Below are positions 44,601 through 56,100 of a DNA stretch of 64,000 bases, in pieces (positions within the stretch are counted from its first letter, which is position 1; the number at the start of each line of letters is the position of its first letter). Source of the DNA: Amycolatopsis decaplanina DSM 44594 (lineage in GTDB: Bacteria > Actinomycetota > Actinomycetes > Mycobacteriales > Pseudonocardiaceae). Below the pieces are notes generated by a model. It had not been told where the DNA came from. It searched no databases and saw only the letters and a program-made list of their open reading frames with translations. A program made the translations under genes and the position numbers. The stretch is from the NCBI RefSeq assembly GCF_000342005.1, contig NZ_AOHO01000043.1, positions 157,925-221,924 on the forward strand. Direction: 5' to 3'.

Positions 44601-45518
44601 CTCGGTCCGAAAGCCGACGGCGCCCGTCACCTGCACGAACTGACTCTCGGCCGGCCGTTGACCGAGTTCGTCCTGGTCTCGTCGGTGTCCGGCGTGCTCG
44701 GCGGGCCGGGGCAGGGCAACTACGCCGCGGCCAACGCCTACCTCGACGCGCTGGCCGAGCGACGGCACGCCGACGGACTGCCCGCCCGGTCGCTCGCCTA
44801 CGGGATGTGGGCCGCCGAGGGGATGGGCGGGGTCCTCGACCAGGCGCTGATCGACAGGATGCGGCGCGACGGCTTCGGAGCCCTTACCCCGGAAGAAGGC
44901 GCGGTGCTGTTCGACCTCGCGCCAGGGCCGGTGGCCGTGCCCGTCAAACTCGACCTGGCCGGGTTGCGGGACCAAGCCCGGGCGGGGGTGCTGCCCGCGC
45001 TGCTCACCGGACTCGTCCGGCTTCCCGTGCGCCGGACGGCTTCTCCGGTCACTGATTCCGTTTCGCTCACTCCGGACGCGCTGGAGGACCTGGTCCGGAC
45101 GCAGACCGCGCAGGTACTCGGGTTCGCCACGGCGGACGAGGTGGATCCGGATCACGCGTTCACCGATCTCGGCTTCGACTCCCTGACGTCGGTCGAACTG
45201 CGTAACCGGCTCGCGGCCGCGGCGGGCAGGCAACTGGGGGCGACCGTGGTGTTCGACCACCCGACCCCGTCGGCACTCGCGGCCCACCTCGGGACGCTGC
45301 TGTTCCCCGAAGTCGAGGTGCCGGACGAGGCGCGTCTGCGGCGGGCGCTGGCCGGCGCGTCGCTCGACCGGTTCCGGGAACTGGGGGTGCTGGACGCACT
45401 GGTGAAGCTCGCCGAGGAACTGCCTGACTCCGGGCCCGCGGTGTCCGTCGAGGCGATCGACGATCTGGACGTGGGGGACCTGATCAGCCGGGCGATGTCG
45501 ACCTCCGCCCCTGAGTGA
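35685..45518 (+). CDS. Modular PKS2: modules 2 and 3 (each KS-AT-DH-KR-ACP)
   Basis: 3277 residues from the ATG at 35685 (GTG at 35682 possible), after GCGAGGG. The N-terminal coiled-coil docking helix begins [18 protein letters not shown] (class 1a type). Module 2: KS 35784-37057 ([10 protein letters not shown]), AT 37326-38250 (GHSIGE, HAFH), DH 38307-39110 ([18 protein letters not shown]), KR 39474-40010 (LDD), ACP 40239-40470. Module 3: KS 40551-41820, AT 42099-43010 (GHSIGE, HAFH), DH 43050-43840 ([11 protein letters not shown]), KR 44292-44820 (LDD), ACP 45078-45290. The docking tail is of another class ([14 protein letters not shown] ... DDLDVGDLI). There is no ER, so both modules should give trans double bonds from malonate, a diene. 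The two AT domains share long identical stretches with atypical codons. It is followed by 244 bases with a strong hairpin. Confidence 0.95.
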   Translation: MADQEKLLDLLKRVTGDLHRTRERLRDAEDGRHEPVAIVGMACRFPGGADTPAGLWDLVEGGREGIGEFPADRGWDTSGLFDDDPDHRGTTYVRTGGFLPGAAGFDAEFFGISPREALAMEPQQRLLLEVGWEAVERAGLDPAGLRGSPTGVYVGVSAQEYGPRLHNPGDTVDGYLLTGTTCSVHSGRIAYQLGLEGPAVSIDTACSSSLVAVHAAVRGLRAGECTLALAGGVNLMASPGIFVDFARQRGLAPDGRCKSFSDDADGTAWAEGVGMLVLEKLSDAQRNGHRILAVVRGSAVNSDGASNGLTAPNGPSQQRVIRAALADARMSTSDVDAIEAHGTGTRLGDPIEAEALMATYGRDRDRPLFLGSVKSNFGHAQAAAGVAGIIKMVEAMRHGVLPPTLNVGTPSREVDWAGGPVSLLTERTPWPETGRPRSASVSSFGISGTNAHVVLEQAPSVETAAVADAPAIVTLLLSAATEPALAAQASRLLPVAGTAEPIDVAYTLTTRAALPYRAVVTGTDWETLSAGLSEVAGGGGVTGRVTEGGLAFLFTGQGSQRLGMGASLYETFPVFAAAHDEVCALLPEFGELSRTEFAQPAIFALEVALFRLVESWGVRPDYLAGHSIGEIAAAHVAGVLSLEDAAKLVTARGRLMQALPEGGVMVAVQASEDEIGELPEGVSLAAVNGPSSVVLSGAEEPALAFVERFSDRKTKRLDVSHAFHSVLMEPMLDEFAAVVRGLEFSAPRIPIVSTVAESADLTDPAYWVTHVRETVRFSDAAARLTAAGVTKFFELGPDAVLSALVEGGVPALRRGHDEPRHLVTALGALHTRGVTVDWAAYLGGGRFTELPTYAFQHEHFWLGQESDADVTAAGLAAADHPLLGAAVSVAADDGVLLTGRLSLDRHPWLADHVVAGRVLVPGTAFAELAIRAGDEAGCAGVEELILREPLVLEPGTAPEVQVVAGAADEHGRRPVSIHSRLPEQPWITHATGYLGTPPASTMDIAWPPENAEPLGLEDAYDRLAAAGLAYGPMFRGLRKVWRRGTEIFAEVALPEPDQAAKFGLHPALLDAALQATAVPGEDQGSVPFAWRDVVLHARGATELRVHARPVADGFAFDLADGTGAPVASVGGLSVRAVTAATSVRDGLYRVEDVPLPTGSSDITPASVLEADSLDATLLALQDFLATDEPAPLVVLTGHEGAVEGLVRAAQAEHPGRIVLVRGTHADVDAALATGEPEVHALDGALSAPRLARAGSGESTLDTSGTVLITGGTGGLGARLARHLVTAHGVRHLLLVSRRGEAAPGAKELAEELGARIEACDVADRDQVRDLLARAEPPVTGVVHAAGVLDDGVVTSLTPERVAGVYRAKATAAHVLDELTGDLDFFVLFSSIAGVFGSPGQGAYSAANAELDALARRRRADGKPAQSLAWGLWRDGMGAALSGADRDRIGRDGFGALEPDEGLALFDAAVADGGAVLVPVRLDLAAVRNAGVPPLLRGLVRVRTRREAARRTDTGLAGRLTGLSEADREALLIDLVRARVAAVLGRAGADTVEPSRPFTELGFDSLTAVELRNELTAETGLRLPATLVFDHPSPAAVAAFLGAELLGAPEPARPLVTRRGAADEPIAIVAMGCRYPGGVRSPEDLWDLVDAGTDAISPFPGGRGWDVDGIYDPEPGLPGKTYTRHGGFLHDAGEFDPEFFGISPREALAMDPQQRLLLEVSWEALERARLDPASLKGSATGVFAGIMYYDYAAKLASVPDSVAGFLGTGTSASVLSGRIAYTLGLEGPAVSVDTACSSSLVALHLAARSLRAGECDMALAGGVTVMATPETFLDFSRQRGLSPDGRCKSFSADADGTGWSEGAGVLVLERLSDARRNGHPVLAVVRGSAVNSDGASNGLTAPNGPSQQRVIRAALADAGLSTSDIDAVEAHGTGTRLGDPIEAQALIATYGTEREEPLWFGSVKSNLGHTQAAAGVAGIIKMVEAMRRGVLPRTLHAAEPSAEVEWDAGAVELLRESRPWPEAGRPRRAGVSSFGISGTNAHVVLEQVPAEAAAGPASHGVVPWVLSAKTDQAIAEQARALLSLVDTADSRDVAFSLATTRTAHERRAAVVGADAEGLRAGLEALTNGDGITGRVTPGKLAFLFTGQGSQRPGMGAELYRAFPVFAAAYDEVCALLPGFGELSRTEFAQPAIFALEVALFRLVESWGVRPDYLAGHSIGEIAAAHVAGVLSLEDAAKLVVARGRLMQALPSGGVMVAVQASEDEIGELPEGVSLGAVNGPSSVVLSGAEEPTLAVVARFGDRKTKRLDVSHAFHSVLMEPMLDDFAAVVHELTFSEPRIPMVSTVTDPAYWVAHVRETVRFAAAVETLRAEGVTKFLELGPDAVLSALTDGIPLLRKDRDEAVTAMTALATLHVQGVRVGWDAVLDGARAVDLPTYPFQRKHFWLEPAPVGDLTSAGLDSPGHPLLAAGLSLAEGDGTVLTGRLSLATHPWLAGHTVHDTVLLPGAALAELAIRAGDEAGLPRLVELTLHAPVVIPERGPIELQVAVSAAAAVTIHSRIPGEDWELNALGLLAEATPPVKGFGWPDGLEPIDLGSFYDDLADRGFAYGPLFQGLRAAWRHGEDRYAEISLPEEAREDATRFGIHPALFDAALHGMFLGESEESGALPFSWGDVSLHATGATTVRARLRFIGPGEVAVDLTDLAGAPVLSVGSLVVRAVTGEQLRAGEDRSLFRVEHIAAEAASATPVPWVRWDEVTEPVPPVVVLPVPPAGIHAVLVVLQRFLTEPRFSGSRLVVVTGDGLDDAAAAGLVRSAQAENPGRFVILDGEVSDVDTALATGEPRVRVRDGRAEVPRLVRAEPGPKPDWESAGTVLITGGTGGVGAKLAERLVTEHGVGRLVLTGRRGLAAPGAGELAARLGELGAEVRVEACDVADRDAVAALLDGIPELSGIVHAAGVLDDGVVTALTPERLDRVLGPKADGARHLHELTLGRPLTEFVLVSSVSGVLGGPGQGNYAAANAYLDALAERRHADGLPARSLAYGMWAAEGMGGVLDQALIDRMRRDGFGALTPEEGAVLFDLAPGPVAVPVKLDLAGLRDQARAGVLPALLTGLVRLPVRRTASPVTDSVSLTPDALEDLVRTQTAQVLGFATADEVDPDHAFTDLGFDSLTSVELRNRLAAAAGRQLGATVVFDHPTPSALAAHLGTLLFPEVEVPDEARLRRALAGASLDRFRELGVLDALVKLAEELPDSGPAVSVEAIDDLDVGDLISRAMSTSAPE

Positions 45519-45762
45519 CCTGATCCGGTGGCCTGGCCGGTCATCGGAAGTCCGTGAAGGCCTCCTTGAGGGACCCAGAGTCCCTCAAGGAGGCCTTCAC
45601 GGACTTGCGCGGCCCTTCGGCACGTACGTCGGCAAAGGAGTGGGCCCCCGGTTACCGGGCAATGGGGCCGGGGTGGCGAAGAGCGCGCGGGGGGAGCGGC
45701 GCCCGCGCCCAGGATGAGGCCATGCCCGAGCTGCGTCCGTCTCGTCCGGTCCGGAGAATCTG
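45519..45762. other. Gap between PKS2 and PKS3
   Basis: 244 bases, much longer than the other inter-PKS gaps (18 to 39 bases). It contains the 27-bp hairpin at 45548-45606 and, near the end, the ribosome binding site GGAG seven bases before the PKS3 start. An extra promoter for PKS3/PKS4 may lie between the hairpin and 45740, but I see no clear -35/-10. Confidence 0.55.
45548..45606. terminator. Perfect 27-bp hairpin inside the PKS operon
   Basis: Arms 45548-45574 and 45580-45606 are exact reverse complements with a CCAGA loop. The outer part AAGTCCGTGAAGGCCTCCTT matches the hairpin at 23036. It starts 30 bases after the PKS2 stop. No T-run follows. Depending on strength it terminates, attenuates, or protects the 3' end of the PKS1-PKS2 message. 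Confidence 0.8.
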
Positions 45763-48700
45763 ATGGCGACACCCGAAGAACTGGTGACCGCGCTGCGGGA
45801 GTCGGTCAAGGAGAACAGCAGGCTGGCCGCGCGCAACCGCGAACTCGCCGACGCGGCGAGGGAACCGGTCGCGATCATCGGCATGGGATGCCGCTACCCC
45901 GGCGGGGTCGACTCGCCCGAAGCGTTGTGGGATCTGGTGGCCGCCGGCCGTGACGCGGTTTCGGAGTTCCCCGCCGACCGCGGCTGGAATCTCGCCGAGC
46001 TGTTCCACCCCGACCCCGATCACCCCGGCACGTCGTACGCGCGTGAAGGGGGATTCCTCCACGAGGCCGCCGAATTCGACCCCGAGTTCTTCGGCATCTC
46101 GCCGCGGGAAGCGCTCGCGATGGATCCGCAGCAGCGGCTCCTGCTGCAGATCAGCTGGGAGGCGATCGAGCGCGCCGGGCTCGACGCCTCGGCGTTGAAG
46201 GGCGGCGCGACCGGCGTGTTCGCCGGGCTCATGTACCACGACTACGGATCCGGCGTGACCGAGCTGCCCGAAGGTGTCGAGGGCTTTCTCGGCACCGGCA
46301 CGGCGGGCAGTGTGCTTTCCGGCCGTGTCGCCTACACGTTCGGTTTCGAGGGTCCGGCCGTGTCGGTCGACACCGCTTGCTCGTCGTCGCTCGTGGCCGT
46401 GCACCTTGCCGCGCAGGCGCTGCGGGCGGGGGAGTGCTCGCTCGCGTTGGCGGGCGGCGCGACCGTGATGGCCGTCCCGGACACGTTCATCGAGTTCTCC
46501 CGTCAACGCGGGCTCGCCCCGGACGGGCGCTGCAAGTCGTTCGGCGCGGGTGCCGATGGCACCGGCTGGGGCGAGGGCGCCGGTGTCCTGCTGCTGGAGA
46601 AGCTGTCCGACGCCGTCCGGAACGGACACCGGGTGCTCGCCGTCGTGCAGGGTTCCGCGGTCAACTCCGACGGCGCGTCGAACGGGCTCACCGCGCCGAA
46701 CGGGCCGTCGCAGCAACGGGTGATCCGCGCCGCGCTGGCGAGCGCCCGGCTGTCCACTTCGGACATCGACGTCGTCGAAGCACACGGCACGGGCACGAAA
46801 CTCGGCGATCCGATCGAGGCCGACACCCTGCTGGCCACGTACGGCCGTGAACGGGAAAACCCGTTGTGGCTCGGCTCCGTCAAGTCGAACATCGGGCACA
46901 CCCAGGCCGCCGCCGGGGTCGCCGGGATCATCAAGATGGTCGAGGCGCTGCGCCGCGGCGAGCTGCCGCGCACTTTGCACGCCGACGAGCCCTCCCCGCA
47001 CGTCGCCTGGGATTCGGGCGCGGTCGAACTGCTCACCGAGCACCGGCCCTGGCCCGAGACCGGCCGCCCCCGCGCGGCCGCGGTGTCGTCGTTCGGGATC
47101 AGCGGCACCAACGCGCACGTCATCCTCCGCCAGGCCCCGGAACCGGCACCCGTCGAGACCGCGACGGCCGAGCGGGTGCGGGTCCCGTGGGTGCTGTCCG
47201 CGCGGACCGAGGCCGCGTTGCCCGAGTTGGCCGACCGGCTGCTCCAGACCGGCGGAGACCCCGCCGACATCGCGTGGTCCTTGGCGACGGGCCGGGCCGC
47301 GCTGCCGTATCGCGCGGTCGTCACCGGCGCCGACGAAGACGAACTCCGCACCGGCCTCGGCGCCTTGGCCCGCGGTGAGTCCGCACCCGGCGTCGTCACC
47401 GGCCGGGCCGGTAGCGGCAAACTCGCCTTCTTGTGCACCGGGCAAGGGGCGCAGCGGCTCGCGATGGGCGCCGGGCTCGCCACGGCCTTCCCGGTCTTCG
47501 GCGAGGAATTCGCCCGCGTCGCCGAACGGCTCGACGCGCACACCGGCTTCCGGCTCGCCGAAGTCCTTGCCTGCGAAGACAAGACGAGGATCGACCGGAC
47601 CGACGTCGCGCAGCCCGCGTTGTTCGCCTTCGAGGTCGCGATGGCCGAGCTGGTGCGGTCCTGGGGTGTCGAACCGGACTTCCTGCTCGGGCATTCGATC
47701 GGTGATCTCGCCGCGGCGTACATCGCCGGGGTGTGGTCGCTCGACGACGCCGCCCGCCTGGTCGCGGCCCGCGGCCGGCTGATGCAGGCGCAGCCCTCGG
47801 GCGGTGTGATGGTCGCGTTGCAGGCCACCGAAACCGAACTGGACCTGCCCGGCGGCGTGAGCATCGCCGCGATCAACGGGCCATCGTCCCTGGTTCTCTC
47901 CGGTGAGGAAACCGCGGTCGCCGCGGTGCTCGAAGCCTTCCCGGGCCGACGCTCCAAGCGGCTCTCGGTCAGCCACGCCTTCCACTCCGCGCAGATGGAC
48001 GGGATGCTCGACGACTTCCGTGAGGTCGCCGCGAGTGTGAGTTACGCCGAGCCGCGGATTCCGGTTGTTTCCGGTGACGTTCGCGACCCGGAGTACTGGG
48101 TGCGGCAGGTGCGCGAGCCCGTCCGGTTCGCCGATGGCATCGCCACTCTCCACGCGCGCGGAGTCCGGCGATTCGTCGAGATCGGGCCGGACGCGTCCCT
48201 GACGGCGCTCGGCGCGGACTGCGTCAGCGACGGTGTCTTCATCGCCACGCAACGGAAAGACCGCGACGAAGCCGCCGCCGCGGACCTGGCGCGGGGGAGG
48301 CTGTTCACCGCCGGGGTCGGGCTCGACTGGGCCCGCATCTTCGACGGCACCGGCGCCACTCGTGTCGACTTGCCGACGTATCCGTTCCGGCGGGACCGCT
48401 TCTGGCTGGCCGCCGCGGACCGGAGCGCGCCCCCTGCCCGGCGCTACGAGATCGTGTGGCGCCCGATAGAACCGATGGTGACGCAGGAAGCCTGGACTGT
48501 TTACGCCGCCGAAGGCAACGCATGGGCAGAAGCCGCCGCGAAGGCACTCGACGCGCCCTTGGTGACGGAGGTCCCAGAGACCGGCCCGGTCCTCGCCTTC
48601 CCGGCAGACGGTGCCGCGCTCGCCGCCCTCCTGCGGGACACCCCGGCGAAGATCTGGTGCGCCACCGGCGATCCCGGCGTCGCCGCGGTCGCGCGGGTCG

Positions 48701-50112
48701 CGGCGATCGAGCAGCCCCGCCGCTGGGGCGGCTGCGTGATCGTGCCTGACCAGACGGACGCCGCCGCTCGGCTCAGCGAAGTGCTCGGCGGCCCGGAGGA
48801 CGAGGTCGCGATCCGTGAGGACGGCATCTTCGCCCGTCGCTTCGTTCCCGCTGCTCCCGCACCCGCCACGACGTGGAGCACGTCGGGCACCGCGCTGATC
48901 ACCGGCGGCACCGGGGCGCTGGGCGGATTCGTGGCCGAACGGCTGATCCGTGCCGGAACGGAACATCTGGTGCTCCTTTCGCGGCGAGGTGAGGAAGCGC
49001 CGGGTGCGGCGGAACTGCGCGAACGGCTGGAAGGCCTCGGCGCCCGCGTCAGCATCCACGCTTGCGACACCGCCGATCGCGACGCACTGTCCACAGTGGT
49101 CACCGGCATCGACGATCTCCGGGTGGTCGTGCACACCGCGGGCGTCCTGGACGACGCCTTGCTCGACGACGCCACCCCGGAGCGGTTCGAAGCCGTCGCC
49201 CGGCCGAAGGTGACCGCCGCGCGACATCTGCGGGAGCTCACCAAAGACCTCGACGCGCTGGTGCTGTTCTCCTCCGTCGCAGGGGTGCTCGGCAACGGCG
49301 GTCAGGCCGCCTACGCCGCCGCGAACGCGGAACTCGACGCGCTCGCGACCCAGTGGCGGGCCGAAGGCGTCAAGGCGGTGTCGATCGCCTGGGGCCCGTG
49401 GGCCGAGGGCGGCATGGCCGAGGCCGTCGACGACGCCGTCCGCCGCAAGGGTTTGCGCCCGATGACCCCCGAGGCCGCGGCTGAGGAGTTCGTCCGGGCG
49501 ATCGCCGCCGACGACACCTGTGTCACGATCGCCGACTTCGACTGGCCGTCGTTCTTCGAGGACTTCCGCGCCGCTCCGATGCTCGCCGAACTGCCCCGGC
49601 CGGAAACCGCCGTCGCCGAAGCGCCGGTGGCGGATCTGCGGTCGCGGCTGAACGGCCTGATCGAACCCGAACAGCGACGGCTGCTGCTGAAGGTCGCCCG
49701 CGAGACCGTGGCCCGCGTGCTCGGCCATCCGGACACGTCGGCGATCGGACCGGACCGCGCGTTCACCGAACTCGGGTTCGACTCGCTCACCGCGGTCGAA
49801 CTGCGCAACCGTCTCGACGCCGCGACCGGCCTCGCCGTGCCCGCGACGCTCGTCTTCGACCATCCGACACCGCAGGCGCTGGCCGCCTACCTCTGGCAGG
49901 AACTCGCCGGAGCCGCCGTCAACGACATCGACGTGGACGGCCTGCTCGACGGTCTGGAAGCCGCACTGAGCCGCCTCGACCCGGGCAGTGACGAACACGC
50001 CAAGGCAGGCGCGCGCCTGCGGAAACTCGCCGAGAGCCTCGACGGCCCCGGCTTCACGCCGTCTTCGGACGATGAACTCTTCGCCTTCATTGACCGGCAA
50101 CTCGGCGCTTGA
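45763..50112 (+). CDS. Modular PKS3: module 4 (KS-AT-KR-ACP)
   Basis: 1449 residues from the ATG at 45763 with GGAG seven bases upstream. The N-terminal docking helix [20 protein letters not shown] is of a different class from PKS2 and PKS4 and fits the PKS2 tail. Domains: KS 45862-47140 ([19 protein letters not shown]), AT 47419-48400 (GHSIGD, HAFH, malonyl), KR 48886-49430 ([12 protein letters not shown]-type, Ser and Tyr present), ACP 49680-49890 ([11 protein letters not shown]), and a class 1a-like C-terminal tail ending in [14 protein letters not shown]. Only about 480 bases separate AT and KR, enough for the KR structural half but not for a DH. This module should leave a free D-configured hydroxyl, the only one predicted so far and a candidate site for later glycosylation. 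Confidence 0.95.
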   Translation: MATPEELVTALRESVKENSRLAARNRELADAAREPVAIIGMGCRYPGGVDSPEALWDLVAAGRDAVSEFPADRGWNLAELFHPDPDHPGTSYAREGGFLHEAAEFDPEFFGISPREALAMDPQQRLLLQISWEAIERAGLDASALKGGATGVFAGLMYHDYGSGVTELPEGVEGFLGTGTAGSVLSGRVAYTFGFEGPAVSVDTACSSSLVAVHLAAQALRAGECSLALAGGATVMAVPDTFIEFSRQRGLAPDGRCKSFGAGADGTGWGEGAGVLLLEKLSDAVRNGHRVLAVVQGSAVNSDGASNGLTAPNGPSQQRVIRAALASARLSTSDIDVVEAHGTGTKLGDPIEADTLLATYGRERENPLWLGSVKSNIGHTQAAAGVAGIIKMVEALRRGELPRTLHADEPSPHVAWDSGAVELLTEHRPWPETGRPRAAAVSSFGISGTNAHVILRQAPEPAPVETATAERVRVPWVLSARTEAALPELADRLLQTGGDPADIAWSLATGRAALPYRAVVTGADEDELRTGLGALARGESAPGVVTGRAGSGKLAFLCTGQGAQRLAMGAGLATAFPVFGEEFARVAERLDAHTGFRLAEVLACEDKTRIDRTDVAQPALFAFEVAMAELVRSWGVEPDFLLGHSIGDLAAAYIAGVWSLDDAARLVAARGRLMQAQPSGGVMVALQATETELDLPGGVSIAAINGPSSLVLSGEETAVAAVLEAFPGRRSKRLSVSHAFHSAQMDGMLDDFREVAASVSYAEPRIPVVSGDVRDPEYWVRQVREPVRFADGIATLHARGVRRFVEIGPDASLTALGADCVSDGVFIATQRKDRDEAAAADLARGRLFTAGVGLDWARIFDGTGATRVDLPTYPFRRDRFWLAAADRSAPPARRYEIVWRPIEPMVTQEAWTVYAAEGNAWAEAAAKALDAPLVTEVPETGPVLAFPADGAALAALLRDTPAKIWCATGDPGVAAVARVAAIEQPRRWGGCVIVPDQTDAAARLSEVLGGPEDEVAIREDGIFARRFVPAAPAPATTWSTSGTALITGGTGALGGFVAERLIRAGTEHLVLLSRRGEEAPGAAELRERLEGLGARVSIHACDTADRDALSTVVTGIDDLRVVVHTAGVLDDALLDDATPERFEAVARPKVTAARHLRELTKDLDALVLFSSVAGVLGNGGQAAYAAANAELDALATQWRAEGVKAVSIAWGPWAEGGMAEAVDDAVRRKGLRPMTPEAAAEEFVRAIAADDTCVTIADFDWPSFFEDFRAAPMLAELPRPETAVAEAPVADLRSRLNGLIEPEQRRLLLKVARETVARVLGHPDTSAIGPDRAFTELGFDSLTAVELRNRLDAATGLAVPATLVFDHPTPQALAAYLWQELAGAAVNDIDVDGLLDGLEAALSRLDPGSDEHAKAGARLRKLAESLDGPGFTPSSDDELFAFIDRQLGA

Positions 50113-50151
50113 GCCGGGTGCACGCGACCTCGACCGATGAGTGGGGACACC

Positions 50152-53100
50152 GTGGGTGAGAACGACAAGCTTCGCGACTACCTGACGCGAGTCACCGGCG
50201 AACTGCAGCGCACGCGCGGCAGGCTGGCCGCGCTGGAGGACCGCGCCGCCGAACCGATCGCGATCGTCGGCATGGGCTGCCGGTTCCCTGGCGGCGTCCG
50301 CACGCCGGAGCGGTTCTGGGAACTGCTGACCGCCGGGGAGCACGGGATCACCGGGTTCCCCGAAGACCGGGGCTGGGACGTCGGCGCGCTCGTCGACCCG
50401 GACCCGGACCACCTGGGCACCAGCTACGTCGACCGAGGCGGATTTGTCGAGGGCGCAGGGGAATTCGATCCGGAGTTCTTCGGCATCTCGCCACGCGAGG
50501 CCGTGTCGATGGACCCGCAGCAACGGCTCCTGCTGGAGACGTCGTGGGAGGCCCTGGAGCGCGGCGGGATCGACCCCGCGTCGTTGTCCGGAAGCCGCGC
50601 GGGCGTCTTCGTCGGCACCAACGGCCAGGACTACGGCCGTGACCTGCCCAAGGGCGTCGAAGGCGTCGAGGGTTACCTCGGCACCGGCATCTCCGGCAGT
50701 GTCCTTTCCGGACGGATCTCCTACGTGCTCGGGCTCGAAGGCCCCTCGGTCACCGTCGACACGGCGTGCTCGGCGTCGCTGGTCACGCTGCACCTCGCCG
50801 TCCGGGCGCTGCGCGCGGGGGAGTGCGACCTCGCGTTGTCCGGCGGTGCCACCGTGATGGCGAGCCCGGACGCGTTCATCGAGTTCTCCCGCCAGCGCGG
50901 TCTCGCCCGCGACGGCCTGGTCAAGGCGTTCGCCGCCGGGGCCGACGGCACCGCGTGGGGCGAGGGTGCCGGCATGATCGTGCTGGAGCGGCTTTCCGAC
51001 GCCCGGCGCAACGGACATCCGGTCCTGGCCGTAGTGCGCGGCTCGGCGGTCAACCAGGATGGGGCGTCCAACGGGCTCACCGCGCCGAACGGGCCGTCGC
51101 AGCAGCGCGTCATCCGCCAGGCGCTGGCCGACGCACGTCTGTCCACGAAGGACGTCGACGTCGTCGAGGCGCACGGCACCGGCACGACGCTGGGCGACCC
51201 GATCGAGGTCCAGGCCCTGCAAGCCACCTACGGCCGTGACCGCGGTGAGCGCGGGCCGCTGCTGCTCGGCTCGGTGAAGACGAACATCGGTCACACTCAG
51301 GCCGCGGCGGGTGTCGCCGGGATCATCAAGATGGTCTTGGCCCTGCGCAACGGCATCCTGCCCGCGAGCCTGCACATCGACGCGCCGAGCCCGCAGGTCG
51401 ACTGGTCACCGGGCACGATCGAACTGCTGACCTCCGCCCGATCCTGGCCGGAAGGGGAGACCCGCCGGGCGGGCGTCTCGTCGTTCGGCATCAGCGGCAC
51501 CAACTCCCACGTGCTACTGGAGCAGGCTCCCGAAACCGAAGAGTCCACAGTGGACGCCGTGATCCCGCCGATGATCCCGCCGGTGATCCCGCCGGTGATC
51601 CCGTGGGTGCTGTCCGGCCGCACCCCGGCGGCGCTGCGTGCCCAGGCCCGCGCCTTGCTGGACGTCGAGGGCGACCCGGCGGACATCGGCTGGTCGCTGG
51701 CCGCGACCCGCTCCGTCTTCGAACACCGTGCCGTCGTCACCGGCCGCGACGAGGCCACGCTGCGCGCCGGTCTGACGGCGATCGCCGAAGGGGATCCGGG
51801 CGTCGGCGAAGCCACCGACGGCAGCCTCGCGGTGTGCTTCACAGGACAGGGTTCGCAGCGCCTCGGCATGGGCCGCGAACTGTACGAGGCGTACCCGGCT
51901 TTCGCCGCCGCGTTCGACCAGGTCTGCGAACTGCTGCCGGGCGTGCGCGAGACCGTCTTCGGTGACGACGCCGAGGCCTTGAACGACACCGCGAACGCTC
52001 AGCCCGCGCTGTTCGCGCTGGAGGTCTCGCTCTACCGGCTGGTCGAATCCTGGGGTGTCGTCCCGGACTTCCTGATCGGCCATTCCGTCGGCGACTTCGC
52101 CGCCGCGCACGTCGCGGGTATCTGGTCGCTGGAAGACGCGGCCGGACTGATCGCCGCGCGCGGCCGCCTGATGAGCGCCTTGCCGCGCGGTGGCGCGATG
52201 TGCGCGATCGAGGCGACCGAGGACGAGGTCCGCGCCGCTCTGGTCGCCAGCGCGGATATCGCGGCCGTCAACGGACCCCGCGCGATCGTCGTCTCCGGCA
52301 CCGAGGACGCCGTGCGGACCGTCGCCGAGGTGTTCGCCGGGCAGGACCGCCGGACCAAGAACCTCGCCGTGTCCCACGCGTTCCACTCGGCGCTGATGGA
52401 CGGCATGCTCGACGACTTCGCCGCCGTCGCCCGCCGCGTCACCTACAAGACGCCGAAGATCGCGTTGATCGCGGGCGTCACCGGCCGCATCGCCGAAACC
52501 GCCGAAATCCTCGACCCGGCCTACTGGGTGCGGCACGTGCGCGAAGCCGTCCGGTTCTCCGATGGCGTCGAGGCGCTGGCCGAAGCCGGGGTGACCCGCT
52601 TCCTCGAACTGGGCCCGGACGGCATCCTCTCGCCCGCGGGACAGGAGAGCGCGGAGGGCCTGTTCGTGCCCGTGCTGCGCCGCGACCGGCCCGAACCCGA
52701 GACCTTCGTCGCCGCACTCGCCGCCGTGCACGTCCACGGCGGAAAGGTCGGCTGGGCCGCCGCGTTCGACGGCGCGCGTCCGGTCGCACTGCCCACTTAC
52801 CCGTTCCAGCGCGAGTTCTACTGGCTTCCCGCGACCCACGCCGCCGGTGACGCGGCGGGCCTCGGTCTCGGCTCGCTCGACCACCCGCTGCTCGGCGCCG
52901 CCGTCTCGGTCGCCGACGCGGGCGGATTCCTGTTCACCGGAAGTCTTTCCCTGCGCACACATCCGTGGCTGGCCGACCACATGGTGCACGGCCAGGTCGT
53001 CGTACCCGGCACCGCGCTGGTCGAACTCGCCGTGCGCGCCGCCGACGAAACCGGCCTCGCGGTACTGGAAGAGCTGACGCTGCAGGCACCGCTGGTGCTC

Positions 53101-56100
53101 CCGGAAAGCGGCGCGGTCCAGGTGCAGCTCTGGGCCGGGACACCGGAGGATTCCGGCCACCGCCCGCTCACCGTGCACTCGCGTCCGCACGGCGCGGGGG
53201 AGTGGACGCTGCACGCCACGGGCGCGCTCGCGCCGACGGCCTCCACGCCGGACTGGGAGCTGGCCGAATGGCCGCCGCGCGGCGCCGAGGCCGTGTCCCT
53301 TGAAGGCCGCTACGCCGAACTGGCCGCGGCGGGCTTGGAGTACGGCGAGATCTTCCAGGGTTTGCGCTCTTTGTGGCGCGACGGCGAGCACACCTACGCC
53401 GAGGTGTCGTTGCCCGAGACCGCCCGTGACCAGGCGGGGCGCTTCGGTCTGCACCCCGCGCTGCTCGACTCCGCGCTGCACGCCCTCGCCGAGGGTGACG
53501 GCCCCGCGCGCCTGCCGTTCGCGTGGAGCGACGTCGTCCTGCACGCCTCCGGCGCGGCCGAGTTGCGCGTCCGGCTCACCCCTTCCGGCACCGACGCGGT
53601 CACCCTGCGCGTGGCCGACGGGACCGGTGCGCCGGTCGCCACCGTCGGTTCGCTGGTCGTCCGGCCCGTTTCGGCCGGACAGTTGCGCCCCGCGGCCACC
53701 CGCGAAGGGCTTTACGAGCTGGAGTGGCGACAGATCGCCGCGCCGGACACCGAAGCACCGAGCTGGGCGCAGTTCGCCGACGTCACGGGCGAGGCCCCCG
53801 AGGTCGTCGTATACCGCGCGGCAGGTGACGACGTCCACGCCGTCACCGGCGCCACGCTGGACGTCCTCCGGACCTTCCTGGCCGAAGAGCGCTTCGCCGC
53901 CTCGAAACTCCTTGTCCACACTGGACAGTCCGATGTGGATCCGGTAGCCGCCGCGGTGTGGGGGCTCGTGCGCAGCGCGCAGTCCGAGCATCCGGACCGG
54001 TTCCTGCTGGTCGACGCCGACGGGATCACCGACGCCGTGCTGGCCGCCGGTGAGCCGCAGATCGCCGTCCGTGACGGAGAACTCCGTGTGCCGCGGCTGG
54101 TCACGCCCGAATCCACCGGCCGGTTGCTCCCGCCGCCCGGTAACTGGCGGCTCGGCCTGTCCGGCAAGGGCACCTTCGATCACCTGACGCTGGAGCCGCT
54201 GCCCGACGAGCCGCTCGGCCCGCTGGGCGTCCGGGTCTCCGTCCGCGCGGCCGGGCTCAACTTCCGTGACGTGCTCAACGCGCTCGGCATGTACCCCGGC
54301 GAGGCCGGACTGCTCGGCAGCGAGTTCGCCGGGATCGTCCTCGAGGTCGGCGCCGAAGTCACCGACCTGCGGCCCGGCGACGAGGTGATGGGCCTCGTCT
54401 CCGGCGGCGCCGGTCCGGTCGCGGTCGCCGAACGGCCGATGATCACCCGCAAACCCGCGGACTGGACCTACGAACAGGCCGCCTCGACGCCGCTGGTGTT
54501 CCTCACCGCCTACTACGCGCTGGTGGACTTGGCCGGGCTCAAGGCGGGCGAGTCGATCCTGATCCACGCCGCCGCCGGTGGCGTCGGGATGGCCGCCACC
54601 CAGCTCGCGCGCCACCTGGGCGCCGAGGTCTACGGCACGGCCAGCGAAAGCAAGCAGTACGTTCTGCGCGACGCCGGGCTCGACGACGCGCACATCGCTT
54701 CGAGCCGCACGCTCGACTTCGAGCAGCGGTTCAGCGGTATCGACGTCGTCCTGAACGCGCTCGCCGGGGACTTCATCGACGCCTCGATCCGCACGATGGC
54801 GCCGGGCGGCCGGTTCCTGGAGATGGGCAAGACCGACATCCGCGAGCCCGAAGGCGTCCACTATCGGGCCTTCGACCTGATCGACGCGGGACCGGAGCGG
54901 ACCGCGCAGATGTGGGACGCGCTGACCGCCCTGTTCGCCTCGGGCGCGCTCGCCCCGCTGCCGACTCGCACATGGGATGTCCGCGAGGCCCGGGAAGCGT
55001 TCCGGTTCCTCAGCCAGGCCAAGCACATCGGCAAGGTCGCGCTCACCATGCCGAGGGCGCTCGACCCGGAGCGGACGGTGGTGATCACCGGCGGCACGGG
55101 CGGTCTCGGCGCCCTGATCGCCCGCCATCTGGTGACCGCGCACGGCGTCCGGAAGCTGCTGCTCACCAGCCGTCGTGGCCTGGACGCGCCGGGCGCGCGG
55201 GAACTGGCCGACGAACTCGACGCCGAAGTGCGGGTCGTCGCTTGTGACGTCGCCGATCGTGACGCGGTCGCCGCGTTGCTGGACGGCGTCGACCTGACCG
55301 GTGTCGTGCACGCCGCCGGTGTCCTGGACGACGGCACCATCGACGCGCTCACCCAAGAGCGGCTCGACTTCGTCCTCGGCCCGAAGGCCGACGCCGCCCG
55401 CCATCTGCACGAACTCTCCGGTGACCCGGAGCTGTTCGTCACCTTCTCCTCCGCCGCCGGGGTGCTCGGCGCGCCGGGACAGGGCAACTACGCGGCGGCC
55501 AACGGCTACCTCGACGGCCTCGCCGCCCATCGCCGTTCGCTCGGTCTGGCCGGACAGTCGCTGGCCTGGGGCCCGTGGGCCGCGGGCATGGCGGAGACGC
55601 TCGGCGAGGCCCACCTCGCGCGACTGCGTGCCGGGGGCACCCCCGCGCTCGCCGTCGAGGACGGCCTGGCGCTCTTCGACGCGGCCATCGCCGCCGGGGC
55701 GCCGCTCGCCATCCCCGTTCAGCTGGACCTGCCGGTGCTCGCCGCGTCCGGACCGCTCCCGCCGCTGCTCGGCGCCTTGGTCAAACCCGGCCGCCGGACC
55801 GCGAAATCGGGCGGTGGCCAGGATTCCTCGCTGGCCAGGCGGCTCGCCGGGCTGACCGAGGCCGACCAGGACCGCGAACTGCTCGACCTCGTCCGTACCC
55901 AGGTCGCCCTCGTACTCGGACACGTCAACGCGGCCACCGTCGAACCCGGCCGCGGTTTCATGGACCTCGGGTTCGACTCGCTGACCGCGGTCGAACTGCG
56001 CAACCGGCTCGGCTCCGTGACCGGGCTGCGGCTGCCGTCGACGGTGATCTTCGACCACCCGACCCCGGTCGCCCTCGCCGGTTACGTGCGCTCGGAACTG

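Noticed and set aside
45763..50112. Hidden DH domain in PKS3
   Set aside because: The AT-KR spacing is only about 480 bases, and neither the HxxxGxxxxP-like motif nor the LLDA(A/G)LH motif is present.
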